Origin: Arthrobacter frigidicola
Lineage (GTDB): Bacteria > Actinomycetota > Actinomycetes > Actinomycetales > Micrococcaceae
Reading direction: 5' to 3'
Length of the DNA: 64,000 bases
Assembly (NCBI GenBank): GCA_003602285.1
Contig: QZVU01000003.1
Span: 248,001-312,000 of the forward strand
Below, in pieces: positions 45,196 through 53,310 of this stretch. Every line of letters begins with the position of its first letter. The stretch's first letter is position 1. A program made the position numbers and the translations under genes. The notes under the pieces were generated by a model. It made no database searches. It was not told the DNA's origin and saw nothing but the letters and a program-made list of their open reading frames with translations.

Positions 45196-45354
45196 AATCG
45201 CCCTCCATGGGTTCGTCTTTACACCCGGCAACGCGGAGCCGGTGCCGCATTCCGTCAATGTCAACGCTAAGTGACGTCCGCGTCATCGGTCCAATAGCTA
45301 AGCAGACGGCTGACTTTCCCCGTATCGGGTTCCTCTGCCGCGCGCGGGGCACGG

Positions 45355-45360
45355 TACCCT
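45355..45360 (+). promoter_or_regulatory. Candidate -10 box for a leaderless CDF transporter mRNA
   Basis: TACCCT ends six bases before the ATG at 45367. Confidence 0.4.
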
Positions 45361-45366
45361 TGGCGC

Positions 45367-46278
45367 ATGGGGAACCATCACCACGGACACGACTCCACGC
45401 ACCGCGGGCCGCTGGCCGCCGCGCTGGCAATTACGGTGGCCGTCTTCATTCTCCAGGTCATTGGCGCCGCCCTGACGGGCAGCCTGGCTTTGCTCTTCGA
45501 CTCGGCCCACGTCTTCACCGACGCCGCCGGGCTCTCCCTCGCGCTGGCGGCGGCCACCCTGGCCCTGCGGCCGGCCACCGCACGGCGCACCTGGGGCTTC
45601 CGCCGGGCGGAGGTTGTCGCCGCCATGGCCCAGGCGGGACTGCTCCTCGCCGTCGGGCTCTACGTGCTCATCGAGGGCGTACGCCGGCTTATCGAGCCGA
45701 CCCCCGTCGCCGGGCCCGAACTGATTGTCTTCGGCGCCATCGGGCTGGCCGGCAACATTGCGGCGCTGGCGGTGCTGGCACGCCACCGCTCAGCGAACTT
45801 CAACCTCCGCGCCGCCTTCCTCGAGGTGCTCAATGACGCGCTGGGGTCGGTGGCCGTGATCATCGCCGCCGTCATCATCACCCTGACCGGGTGGGTGCGC
45901 GCCGATGCGCTGGTGGCCCTGCTGATCGGGGCGCTGATCGTTCCCCGCACCATCCGCCTGCTGCGCCAGACGGTCAGCGTTCTGCTCGAATCGACGCCCG
46001 CGGGCATCGACCCGGACGCGGTGCGCGCCCATATTTCCAACCTGGCCTTCGTCACCGACGTCCACGACCTCCACATCACGCAGATCGCCACGGGCCTGCC
46101 CGTCCTGACCGCCCACGTGGTGGTGGAGGACGAGTGCTACACCAGCGGCAACGCGCACAAGGTCCTCGACCAGCTGCAGGTGTGCGTCGGGCAGCACTTC
46201 GATCTCAGCATCGAGCACAGCACCTTCCAGATCGAACCCGCGAGCCACCGCCTCCACGAAGAGGGCCTCGCCCACTAG
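45367..46278 (+). CDS. Cation diffusion facilitator family transporter (CzcD-like)
   Basis: Six-helix membrane antiporter exporting divalent metals (Zn, Co, Cd or Mn) in exchange for protons. The 303 aa begin with a His-rich MGNHHHGHDSTH, then helix 2 LFDSAHVFTDAAGLSLALAA with the metal HxxxD, and helix 5 FLEVLNDALGSVAVIIAA, where Glu occupies the place of the usual His. The C-terminal cytoplasmic domain (about 205-300) contains VHDLHITQIATGLPVLTAHV and a terminal SIEHSTFQIEP. TACCCT six bases before the ATG suggests a leaderless mRNA. Metal preference cannot be told. Confidence 0.92.
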   Translation: MGNHHHGHDSTHRGPLAAALAITVAVFILQVIGAALTGSLALLFDSAHVFTDAAGLSLALAAATLALRPATARRTWGFRRAEVVAAMAQAGLLLAVGLYVLIEGVRRLIEPTPVAGPELIVFGAIGLAGNIAALAVLARHRSANFNLRAAFLEVLNDALGSVAVIIAAVIITLTGWVRADALVALLIGALIVPRTIRLLRQTVSVLLESTPAGIDPDAVRAHISNLAFVTDVHDLHITQIATGLPVLTAHVVVEDECYTSGNAHKVLDQLQVCVGQHFDLSIEHSTFQIEPASHRLHEEGLAH

Positions 46279-46309
46279 GAGAGCCTCCGGCGGAAACCAT
46301 GCACCCCGG

Positions 46310-46315
46310 TAGCAT
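46310..46315 (+). promoter_or_regulatory. Candidate -10 box for leaderless pmt mRNA
   Basis: TAGCAT ends six bases before the GTG start at 46322. Confidence 0.4.
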
Positions 46316-46321
46316 GGCAGG

Positions 46322-47950
46322 GTGAGCCACGCCGCCGTCCTGGAGACCGGGAAGTCCCTGCCGGGATCGCACCGGTGGGTGGCCTCCCCGCGGGCGGCTT
46401 TCACCGAACAGGCGCTGCGGGCCCGGCTCCTTGGTGCGCCGGCGCCGGGCGGTGTGCTGGCCTGGCTGCTGCCGGTGGCCCTGGCCGTCCTGGGCGGGGT
46501 GCTGCGCTTCGTCCGCCTCGGCGATCCGGGCAGCCTCGTCTTCGACGAGACCTACTACGTCAAGGACGCCTACTCGCTGCTGCTTTCCGGCTATGAACGG
46601 GAGTGGCCCGAGGACGCCAACGATTCCTTCAACGCCGGGGATCCGTCAGTCATCCTTCCGACCGCCGACTACGTGGTGCACCCGCCGCTGGGCAAGTGGA
46701 TGATCGCCGGAGGCCTGCTGCTCTTCGGCCCCGGCAACCCGTTCGGGTGGCGTTTCTCGGCGGCGCTGGTCGGTACCCTCTCGATCCTCCTGCTGGCCTT
46801 CGTCGCCTGGCGCCTCCTTGGCTCTCCGGTCCTGGGGGCGGTGGCCGGACTGCTCCTCGCCGTCGACGGCCACCACCTGGTGCACTCGCGCACATCACTC
46901 CTTGACATCTTCCTGATGTTCTGGCTGCTGCTGGCCTTCGCCGCGCTGCTGCTGGACCGGGAGCAGGGCCGGAGGCGCCTGGCGCGCCGGCTGGCGGCCG
47001 TGGCCGGCGGCATGGGTGGCCCGCCATCCCCCGCCCACCTGCGGTTCGGCCCGTGGCTCGGCCTCCGCCCCTGGCGCATCGCGGCCGGGATCTGCCTCGG
47101 TCTGGCCCTCGGGACGAAGTGGTCGGCCCTTCCCTACATCGCCGCGTTCGGGCTCCTCACCGTGGCGTGGGACCTGGGAGCCCGGCGCGTCGCCGGGATC
47201 CGGCGGTGGGCCAGCGGGGCCGTGCTGAAGGACGGCCTGCAGGCGTTCGTCTCGATCGTGCCGCTGGCCGCGCTGACCTATCTCGCCACCTGGTCCGGAT
47301 GGTTCGCCTCCCGGGACGCCTACGACCGCCAGTGGGCCGCATCCAACCCTTCCGCGCAGTGGGACTGGGTGCCCCCTGCCCTGAGATCTCTGGCCGAATA
47401 CCACCGCAGCGCCTACTCCTTCCACCAGGGCCTGGCCTCGGACCACCCGTATGAGGCCCATGCGGGACTGTGGCTGATCCTCGGCCGCCCCACCTCGTTC
47501 TTTTACGAAAAGCCGACCGGCTGCGGCGCAGAGGCGTGCTCGCAGGCGGTCACGGTGCTGGGCAATCCGCTGATCTGGTGGAGTTCGGCCCTCGCCCTGC
47601 TTATCCTGCTGGCGGTCTGGATCCGCAGCAGGGACTGGCGGGCCGCGGCGGTCCTCACCGGCGCCGCCGCCGGCTACCTGCCGTGGTTCCTCTACCCCGA
47701 GCGCACCATGTTCTACTTCTATGCCGTCGCCTTCGAACCCTTCCTCATCCTCGCCCTGGTCTACTGTCTGGGCCTGGTGCTGGGCGGGCCGTCGGACTCC
47801 CTGCGGCGCCGGCGCGTCGGCGTCCTGCTCGTTGGCGCGTTCCTTGCGGCCGCGGTCCTCGTCTCCGCCTACTTCCTGCCGATCTGGACCGCCGACGTGA
47901 TTCCCTACGAGCAGTGGCGGCAGCGCATGTGGATCCCGCGCTGGATCTGA
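46322..47950 (+). CDS. Polyprenyl-phosphate-mannose protein O-mannosyltransferase (GT39)
   Basis: Polytopic membrane enzyme that attaches mannose from a polyprenyl carrier to exported proteins. The 542 aa contain about ten hydrophobic helices; the first external loop has the catalytic acidic pair in SLVFDETYYVKDAYSLL, followed by HPPLGKWMIAGGLLLFG and HSRTSLLDIFLMFWLLLAF. LGTKWSALPYIAAFGLL and YPERTMFYFYAVAFEPF are also family motifs. The start is GTG 46322 with a -10-like TAGCAT six bases before it. Possible targets in this window include the Pro/Thr-rich tail of the Hsp70-like protein; that link is speculation. Confidence 0.93.
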   Translation: MSHAAVLETGKSLPGSHRWVASPRAAFTEQALRARLLGAPAPGGVLAWLLPVALAVLGGVLRFVRLGDPGSLVFDETYYVKDAYSLLLSGYEREWPEDANDSFNAGDPSVILPTADYVVHPPLGKWMIAGGLLLFGPGNPFGWRFSAALVGTLSILLLAFVAWRLLGSPVLGAVAGLLLAVDGHHLVHSRTSLLDIFLMFWLLLAFAALLLDREQGRRRLARRLAAVAGGMGGPPSPAHLRFGPWLGLRPWRIAAGICLGLALGTKWSALPYIAAFGLLTVAWDLGARRVAGIRRWASGAVLKDGLQAFVSIVPLAALTYLATWSGWFASRDAYDRQWAASNPSAQWDWVPPALRSLAEYHRSAYSFHQGLASDHPYEAHAGLWLILGRPTSFFYEKPTGCGAEACSQAVTVLGNPLIWWSSALALLILLAVWIRSRDWRAAAVLTGAAAGYLPWFLYPERTMFYFYAVAFEPFLILALVYCLGLVLGGPSDSLRRRRVGVLLVGAFLAAAVLVSAYFLPIWTADVIPYEQWRQRMWIPRWI

Positions 47951-47993
47951 GCCTGCACTCCCGGGGCGGCGCGCACCGGCGGATACTGTAAGG

Positions 47994-48013
47994 GCCGGCA
48001 CCGGCCTGCCGGC
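47994..48013 (+). terminator. Hairpin after pmt
   Basis: GCCGGCA and TGCCGGC form a 7-bp stem with a 6-base loop. No T-run; weak candidate. Confidence 0.3.
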
Positions 48014-48078
48014 ACAGGGCCGGGCACATGAACATTGCACAGGAGCAGGGCACGGGACGACGGGCGGGGGTGGGAAGA

Positions 48079-48720
48079 ATGCTCTTTCGGGACCGGATCG
48101 ATGCGGGACGGCAGCTCGCCGGACGGCTGGCCGATCTTTCGGGCCCGGTGGTGGTCCTCGGTTTGCCCCGCGGCGGGGTGCCCGTGGCGGCGGAGGTCGC
48201 GGCGGCCCTGCGTGCGCCGCTGGATGTGGTGGTGGTGCGCAAGCTCGGAGTGCCCTCCCAGCCCGAACTGGCGATGGGGGCGATCGGCGAAGACGGCATC
48301 CGCGTCCTTGAGGAACGCGTGATCCAGCGCGCCCGCGTGAGCGACGAGGAGCTGCGGGCCGTCGAGGAACGGGAACGATCCGTCCTCCAGGCACGCACGG
48401 CCCTGCTGCGGCGGGGACGCGCACGCATCGACCTCACCGGCCGCACCGCGGTGGTGGTCGACGACGGCGTCGCCACGGGCGCGACCGCCCGGGTGGCCTG
48501 CAGGGTGGTGCGCGGCCTGAACGCCGCCCGGGTCGTCCTTGCGGCACCGGTCGCGCCGTTCGATGCCGCCGCCCGCATCCCCGAGGCCGACGCACACGTG
48601 TTCCTCGCGGCCCCCCACCGCTTCCGGTCGGTCGGCGAGCATTACGGCGATTTCTCCCCCGTGGAGGAAGCCGAGGTCATCTCCCTGCTCGACGCCGCGG
48701 CAGCCGGCCGGCCGGACTGA
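48079..48720 (+). CDS. Phosphoribosyltransferase-fold protein
   Basis: 213 aa with a type I phosphoribosyltransferase fold: LGLPRGGVPVAAEVAAAL (about 24-41), VVVVRKLGVPSQPELAMGAI, and the PRPP-binding loop VVVDDGVATGATAR. The family includes stand-alone proteins often annotated simply as phosphoribosyltransferase; the base substrate is not evident. ATG 48079 is preceded by GGTGGGA and is favoured; an ATG at 48028 is also in frame and would add 17 polar residues. Monocistronic by appearance. Confidence 0.85.
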   Translation: MLFRDRIDAGRQLAGRLADLSGPVVVLGLPRGGVPVAAEVAAALRAPLDVVVVRKLGVPSQPELAMGAIGEDGIRVLEERVIQRARVSDEELRAVEERERSVLQARTALLRRGRARIDLTGRTAVVVDDGVATGATARVACRVVRGLNAARVVLAAPVAPFDAAARIPEADAHVFLAAPHRFRSVGEHYGDFSPVEEAEVISLLDAAAAGRPD

Positions 48721-48771
48721 GGCCTCCGAAAACGTCCCATTGCGACAAACCGGCCCGCTTTTCCGGCCCCG

Positions 48772-48809
48772 CCCGTCGCTTTCGGGTGCACCCGTCGCTT
48801 TCGGGTGCA
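48772..48809. repeat. Perfect tandem repeat, 2 x 19 nt
   Basis: CCCGTCGCTTTCGGGTGCA at 48772-48790 is repeated exactly at 48791-48809, in the 302-base gap (48721-49022) between the phosphoribosyltransferase and the molybdopterin oxidoreductase. The rest of the gap shows no gene. Confidence 0.9.
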
Positions 48810-49022
48810 CGCGCCGTCCCCGGCCCGACCGTCGTCGTCGGATGCGCCGGGCGGGCCGGTGGGCGCTGACACGAAAGGGACTTGTTCTTTCCATTGCCCC
48901 GGCGAAGTGATAGAACGAGCCACGAGGCGCAACCCCTACCGCTCGGCGAAGCGTTCAGGGCTCCCCGAGGGGCAGGCCAGTCCGTTACGACGGCAGGACT
49001 CCGCATCCGATTGGAGGAACAC

Positions 49023-49616
49023 ATGGGCATCATCTCATCAGGTTTTCGGGGGCGCAGGAACAAGGACCAGCCCGGTCTGCCGCCCGGGCAGTACCTGACC
49101 GAAAGCTTTCCGGTCCTCTCCGCCGGTCCGACGCCAAGGATCGACACCGCCGAGTGGGAGTTCCAACTCACCACCGAGGCCGGGCAGGTGCACTCCTGGT
49201 CCTGGGACGACTTCCAGAACCTGCCGCAGGAGGAATTCACCGTCGACATCCACTGCGTGACCAGCTGGTCGAAGTTCGGCACGCGCTGGAAGGGAGTGTC
49301 CCTCGACACCTTCTTCCAGGACGTTGACACCTCCCACCCCTACACGATGTTCTCCAGCTACGGCGGCTACACGACGAACCTGCCGATGGAGGACATCCTC
49401 AACGGCAAGGCGTGGATCGTCCACCAGTTCGACGGCGAGGATCTCCAGCCCGCCCACGGCGGCCCCGCACGGCTGCTCGTCCCCCACCTCTACTTCTGGA
49501 AGAGCGCCAAGTGGGTCCGGGGACTGAGGATGATGGAGCGCAACGACCCGGGCTTCTGGGAGACCAACGGCTACAACCTCCACGGCGATCCCTGGCTCGA
49601 GGAACGGTACTGGTGA
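49023..49616 (+). CDS. Sulfite oxidase-like molybdopterin oxidoreductase
   Basis: Cytoplasmic molybdenum enzyme of the sulfite oxidase/MsrP catalytic-domain fold. The 197 aa show the Cys expected to ligate Mo in VDIHCVTSWSKFGTRWKGVS (Cys78), then SSYGGYTTNLPMEDIL and the pterin-binding HGGPARLLVPHLYFWKSAKW. There is no signal peptide and no haem domain. GGAGGA lies at good spacing before ATG 49023. The stop overlaps the GTG of the flavin reductase gene, so electron transfer between the two is likely. Substrate unknown. Confidence 0.9.
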   Translation: MGIISSGFRGRRNKDQPGLPPGQYLTESFPVLSAGPTPRIDTAEWEFQLTTEAGQVHSWSWDDFQNLPQEEFTVDIHCVTSWSKFGTRWKGVSLDTFFQDVDTSHPYTMFSSYGGYTTNLPMEDILNGKAWIVHQFDGEDLQPAHGGPARLLVPHLYFWKSAKWVRGLRMMERNDPGFWETNGYNLHGDPWLEERYW

Positions 49617-50344
49617 GCCGCACCTGGAGGACCGCCGACGTCGTCGAGGCGCGGTTCGAGACGGCCACCGCACGGACCATCGCCCTCCAGTTCCCCGATC
49701 CGGTCAGCAGCATCGGCGGCCAGCACGTCGATATCCGGCTCACGGCCCCCGACGGATACACCGCCGTGCGGTCGTACTCGGTGGCCGGGACTCTGCCGCC
49801 GACCGGCCTTGAAATCACTGTTGAGGAGCTGGAGGACGGCGAGGTGTCCCCTTACCTCGTCAGGGACCTGACAGTGGGCGACCAGGTCGAGATGCGGGGG
49901 CCCGTCGGCGGCTGGTTCGTGTGGCAGCCCTCGGACACCTCCCCGGTGCAGCTCATCGGCGGAGGCTCCGGGGTGGTGCCCCTGATGGCCATGGTGCGCT
50001 CCCACCGCGCGGCAGGCAGTACCGTGCCGATGCAGCTCCTCTATTCGGTCCGCGGGCCCTCGAGCGTTATCTACCGCGGGGAACTCGAAAAACTCGAGGC
50101 CTCCTCGCCGCCCCTGCCGGTGGAGTATGTCTACACCCGGGAGGCACCGGCCGGGGATCCCGTGGGACGGCTCTCCCCCGCCACGCTGATGCCCCGGATC
50201 CTGCCGCCGGCGGCCGACCCGGCCGTGTTCATCTGCGGTGCCACGGGCTTCGTGGAAGCGGTGGCGGCCTGGCTCGTGGAGGCCGGGTACACCGAAGGCC
50301 GCATCAAGACCGAACGCTACGGTGGAACAGGAGACGGATCATGA
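49613..50344 (+). CDS. FAD/NAD(P)-binding ferredoxin-reductase-like protein
   Basis: 243 aa: FAD-binding beta-barrel with RSYSVAG (FAD motif), then a nucleotide-binding domain with LIGGGSGVVPLMAMVRSH and FICGATGFVEAVAAWL. No 2Fe-2S Cys cluster is present, unlike phthalate dioxygenase reductases. GTG 49613 overlaps the upstream stop, and its own stop overlaps the next start (ATGA). It probably passes electrons from NAD(P)H to the molybdopterin partner, though direct coupling without an iron-sulfur carrier would be unusual. Confidence 0.88.
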   Translation: MSRTWRTADVVEARFETATARTIALQFPDPVSSIGGQHVDIRLTAPDGYTAVRSYSVAGTLPPTGLEITVEELEDGEVSPYLVRDLTVGDQVEMRGPVGGWFVWQPSDTSPVQLIGGGSGVVPLMAMVRSHRAAGSTVPMQLLYSVRGPSSVIYRGELEKLEASSPPLPVEYVYTREAPAGDPVGRLSPATLMPRILPPAADPAVFICGATGFVEAVAAWLVEAGYTEGRIKTERYGGTGDGS

Positions 50345-50655
50345 GCCTTGGACTTGACGATGGGCTGGCCGACGGCACGGGAACGGAGGCCGGTGGGCAG
50401 GACTACCTCGATGGAAACGCCCTCGCGGGACCGCTCTCCGAATTCTCTTCGGGGGATCTGACCGTGGCCGAGGGCCGGTGCGAGAACTGCGGGATGACGG
50501 GCGTGCTGGCGACGACCCGCGTCTATGCCCACGCCCCGGGGATGACCGCCCGGTGCAGGGGGTGCGGATCGGTGCTGCTGCGGCTGACCGAGGCGGGGGG
50601 ACGGACGGTCCTCGACCTGCGGGGGTTGAGCTACCTGAGCATCCAGCGGGACTGA
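50341..50655 (+). CDS. DUF6510 family zinc-ribbon protein
   Basis: 104 aa, small soluble protein. Residues 1-38 are acidic and Gly-rich; residues 42-77 hold two Cys pairs (RCENCGMTG and ARCRGCGSVLL), a zinc-ribbon pattern. The start overlaps the flavin reductase stop. Its constant companionship with the molybdopterin and FAD proteins suggests a third component or maturation factor of the same system. Function undescribed. Confidence 0.8.
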   Translation: MSLGLDDGLADGTGTEAGGQDYLDGNALAGPLSEFSSGDLTVAEGRCENCGMTGVLATTRVYAHAPGMTARCRGCGSVLLRLTEAGGRTVLDLRGLSYLSIQRD

Positions 50656-50685
50656 TCGGCGATCAGTCCCGCGGGACTGATCGGC
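50641..50685. repeat. Duplicated 3' end of the DUF6510 gene, with inverted copy
   Basis: GCGGGACTGATCGGCG occurs at the gene end (containing the TGA stop) and again about 29 bases later. Between them GATCAGTCCC is the inverted match of GGGACTGATC, so a hairpin can also form and serve as a terminator. Confidence 0.75.
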
Positions 50686-50714
50686 GTCCCGGCCGGCGGC
50701 GGGTCCGTGCCGGT

Positions 50715-51077
50715 CTATTCTCCGCCGGGTCCGGATAGGACGCAGAACTCGTTCCCCTCCGGATCGGCAAGCACCGTCCAGAACGCGTCCGCCGGCTGGC
50801 CGACGTCGATCCGGCGCGCGCCCAGCCCGAGGAGCCGCTCCACCTCCGCGGCCGGGGAACCGTCAGCCCGCAGGTCCAGGTGGAGGCGGTTCTTGCCGGT
50901 CTTCGGTTCGGGCACCGCAACGATGTCGATACCCGGCTCCCGGCCGTCCGCGGCGGCGATGCTGATGATGCCCTCGTCCTCCCCGGTCACCTGCCAGCCG
51001 AGAGCCGCCGTCCAGAAGGCGGCGACGGCACGCGGATCGGCGGCGTCAATAGCGACGACGGCGATGCGGCTTGCCAT
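50715..51077 (-). CDS. VOC/glyoxalase-fold protein
   Basis: 120 aa with one vicinal-oxygen-chelate module: AVVAIDAADPRAVAAFWTAA at the start, NRLHLDLRADG in the middle, and WTVLADPEGNEFCVL at the end, the pattern of small VOC proteins. Starts two bases after the stop of the neighbouring VOC gene (frame open to 51158 through that gene's end; ATG 51077 chosen), so the two are coupled. Metal ligands and substrate are not clear. Confidence 0.85.
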   Translation of the reverse strand: MASRIAVVAIDAADPRAVAAFWTAALGWQVTGEDEGIISIAAADGREPGIDIVAVPEPKTGKNRLHLDLRADGSPAAEVERLLGLGARRIDVGQPADAFWTVLADPEGNEFCVLSGPGGE

Positions 51078-51079
51078 CC

Positions 51080-51496
51080 TCAGGATTTCGGCGCGCCGAT
51101 ATTGACCAGCCAGCTGACCCCGAATCTGTCGCTGCACATGCCGAAGCTGTCGCCCCAAGGTGCCCGCTCGAGCGGCAGCGTCACTGTGCCGCCGTCGCTG
51201 AGCTTGTCCCAGTACCCGCGCAGTTCCGCCTCGTCGGTGCCGCTCAGCGAGACCGAGTGGTTGGTGCCCACGGTGTAGTCCATACTGTTCGGAGTGTCGG
51301 CCCCCATCAGCACCAAGCCGCTCTCGGTCTCAAGCATTCCGTGCATGATCTTGTCCTGCTCCGCAGGATCCTCGCTGGCCTGGAAGTCGCCGAAGGTGCT
51401 CAGGGTGAGCTCACCGCCGAATACCGAATGGTAGAACTCCATCGCTTCCCTCGCCGTATCGCGGAACCCAAGATATGGGTTAAGGCGTGTGGTCAT
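51080..51496 (-). CDS. PhnB-like VOC family protein
   Basis: 138 aa: NPYLGFRDTAREAMEFYHSV at the N-terminus, GADTPNSMDYTVGTNHSVSL, and APWGDSFGMCSDRFGVSWLV, the pattern of PhnB/3-demethylubiquinone-methyltransferase-like VOC proteins. GAGGAGGAAG just before the ATG is a strong ribosome binding site. Upstream member of the two-gene VOC operon. Enzyme activity unknown. Confidence 0.88.
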   Translation of the reverse strand: MTTRLNPYLGFRDTAREAMEFYHSVFGGELTLSTFGDFQASEDPAEQDKIMHGMLETESGLVLMGADTPNSMDYTVGTNHSVSLSGTDEAELRGYWDKLSDGGTVTLPLERAPWGDSFGMCSDRFGVSWLVNIGAPKS

Positions 51497-51657
51497 CGCG
51501 CTTCCTCCTCAAGGTCGGTGCTGCTTGGCGGTCCGAATCGGTATCCTGCTCCGTGGTACAGCACCGATTATGGGCCCCGTGACGGCGGTGCGGTAGGTCG
51601 GGAGGAGATTTCCGCAGTGCACCCTGTCGAGCGGCAGGACCCGGCGGGCGCCGGTGC

Positions 51658-53190
51658 CTAGGAGCCGGACAGCGCGGCGCGGTGCCGGGCCTGAAGCTCG
51701 TCCTGGGCGGCCTGCGACCTTTCCCGGCGCCGCCGGGTGGGCCAGGTGAGCACCAGGGTCAGCAGCGTCGCCGCGAGCACGAGGAAGCCCACGGTGGCGG
51801 CCGCGTCGGTCCAGAACTGCTCGGGGAAGAGCCGGATCAGGGTGTCGTCCACCCGGAAGGTCCAGGTGCCGTCGGCGAAGAACAGCGCGTGGACCGAGGT
51901 GAAGAAGACCTCCCAGGCCAGCACCGCCGACACGGCAAGGACCACGATGAGGACCAGGGTCAGCACGGCACCGGAGAACAGCGCCCTGCGGATTCCGCCC
52001 TTGTACCGGCGGGCAAGGTACGCACAGGCCACAATTGCGATCACCAGCAGCACGAACGCGGCCGCGAAGGACAGCTGGAGTACGGCTTTCACGTCGGCCA
52101 TGTGGCTGACCTCGCTGTCGAGGAACAGCTGCTGTCCGCCGGGGTTGACCAGCCCGCCTAGGTAGCGGGCAGGGGCGAAGTTGAGGACGTAGTCGAGCGC
52201 GTAGGACCCGTAGGTCATGCGGTCCTGGGTGGAAAACCCGAACTCGTCGGCAGGAAAGCCCGGGCGGTGGTATTCGGCCCAGAGGAAGAAGGAGGAAGTG
52301 ACGGCCCGAACCGCGCCGGCCAGCACCACGATCGGGAAGATTGCGGCGACCACGACCTGCAGGAACCGTGCGAGGGCCGGCTTGGCTGCCACGGCGTGTT
52401 CCCGTTCGAGGGCGCGCCGCCGGACCTCCTGCTCGGACGGGCGCAGCAGCAGCGCCCCGGTGTCGGAATCCGGTTCGTTCTCCGGCTCCCGGCGCACGTG
52501 CGTCCCGCCGCGCGGGGTTTGTACCCCTTCGGCCTCCCCGGAGGAGGCGCCGACGGCGGTGGCGCCCACGGCGGTGGCCCCCACGGCGGTGGCGCCCACG
52601 GCGGTGTCCTCGGCACCGATCCCACCCGACGTCGATCCCTGCCGCGGGGCATCGCTGACCGGCAGCGCGGCGGTGGCTGGTTGCGACTCCTTCGCTGGTT
52701 CAGAATCTGTGGCCCGCTCGGAGTTGGTGGGCTCAGACCCTTCGGGGCCGGACCCCGGCGACTGCTGCCCCTGTTCCCCCACGGGGGGCGCGGCCGGGAC
52801 CGACCCGGCCGGTGCCGGGTCGATCCCGGTCGGTTCGGCCACAGGGTCACCGGCCGGTGCCGGGTCGATCCCGGTCGGTTCGGCCACAGGGTCACCGGCC
52901 GGTGCCGGGTCGGTGGCAGTCCGTTCGGCCACGGGGTTCCCGGTGGGCACCGGATCGACGGCGGTTGCACCGCGTGGATCGGAGTCAGTCGGCGTCTGGG
53001 CCGCAGCCGACGCCGCAGCGCCGTGCCACTCGCTGTCGGAGGCCCCAGCGGGGACATACCTTGACACATCGGGCATGGTGCTTGCCCTCCGCATGGGCAG
53101 CGGGTCGCGCTGGGCGATGGGAGCCGGGGCGGACTCCGGGGCATGCCCCTGGTGGTCCTGCCCGGTGCCGGTTCCGTCGGTCTCAGCCAC
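51658..53190 (-). CDS. DUF1461 (TIGR01906-type) membrane protein with repeat-rich N-terminus
   Basis: 510 aa. Residues 1-255 are low complexity (Pro/Ala/Glu/Thr/Ser) with three near-copies of PAGDPVAEPTGIDPA and a run of four ATAVG units. Residues 270-500 hold four hydrophobic helices: FLQVVVAAIFPIVVLAGAV, then LSFAAAFVLLVIAIVACAYL, VLTLVLIVVLAVSAVLAWEV and VGFLVLAATLLTLVLTW, with an external loop between helices 1 and 2, the usual DUF1461 layout. The disordered part is probably cytoplasmic. Function unknown. Confidence 0.83.
   Translation of the reverse strand: MAETDGTGTGQDHQGHAPESAPAPIAQRDPLPMRRASTMPDVSRYVPAGASDSEWHGAAASAAAQTPTDSDPRGATAVDPVPTGNPVAERTATDPAPAGDPVAEPTGIDPAPAGDPVAEPTGIDPAPAGSVPAAPPVGEQGQQSPGSGPEGSEPTNSERATDSEPAKESQPATAALPVSDAPRQGSTSGGIGAEDTAVGATAVGATAVGATAVGASSGEAEGVQTPRGGTHVRREPENEPDSDTGALLLRPSEQEVRRRALEREHAVAAKPALARFLQVVVAAIFPIVVLAGAVRAVTSSFFLWAEYHRPGFPADEFGFSTQDRMTYGSYALDYVLNFAPARYLGGLVNPGGQQLFLDSEVSHMADVKAVLQLSFAAAFVLLVIAIVACAYLARRYKGGIRRALFSGAVLTLVLIVVLAVSAVLAWEVFFTSVHALFFADGTWTFRVDDTLIRLFPEQFWTDAAATVGFLVLAATLLTLVLTWPTRRRRERSQAAQDELQARHRAALSGS
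52553..52606. repeat. 15-nt tandem repeat inside the DUF1461 gene
   Basis: Just over three and a half copies of ACGGCGGTGGCGCCC, coding ATAVG units. Confidence 0.85.
52805..52920. repeat. 45-nt tandem repeat inside the DUF1461 gene
   Basis: Two full copies and a partial third of a 45-base unit (starts at 52822 and 52867) coding the 15-residue PAGDPVAEPTGIDPA. In-frame, so likely to vary in copy number between strains. Confidence 0.85.
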
Positions 53191-53285
53191 TGCGGTGTCT
53201 CCTTGTTTTGCCTTACCCGGCCGCGTCGCGGCTTTCCCCTTCGAGACTACCGGGCCGCACCCCCGTGCACCCGGAAGTGGAGCCC

Positions 53286-53310
53286 CGCACGGCGTTCCTT
53301 ACGCCGTGCG
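53286..53310 (-). terminator. Hairpin overlapping the spoIIM-like stop
   Basis: Perfect 10-bp stem CGCACGGCGT / ACGCCGTGCG with a 5-base loop; the TAA stop (53299-53301) lies within it. No T-run follows on the minus strand. Confidence 0.5.

Noticed and set aside
52805-52920. Regular repeats considered as a CRISPR array
   Set aside because: The 45-base units are contiguous with no spacers and code an in-frame 15-residue repeat.
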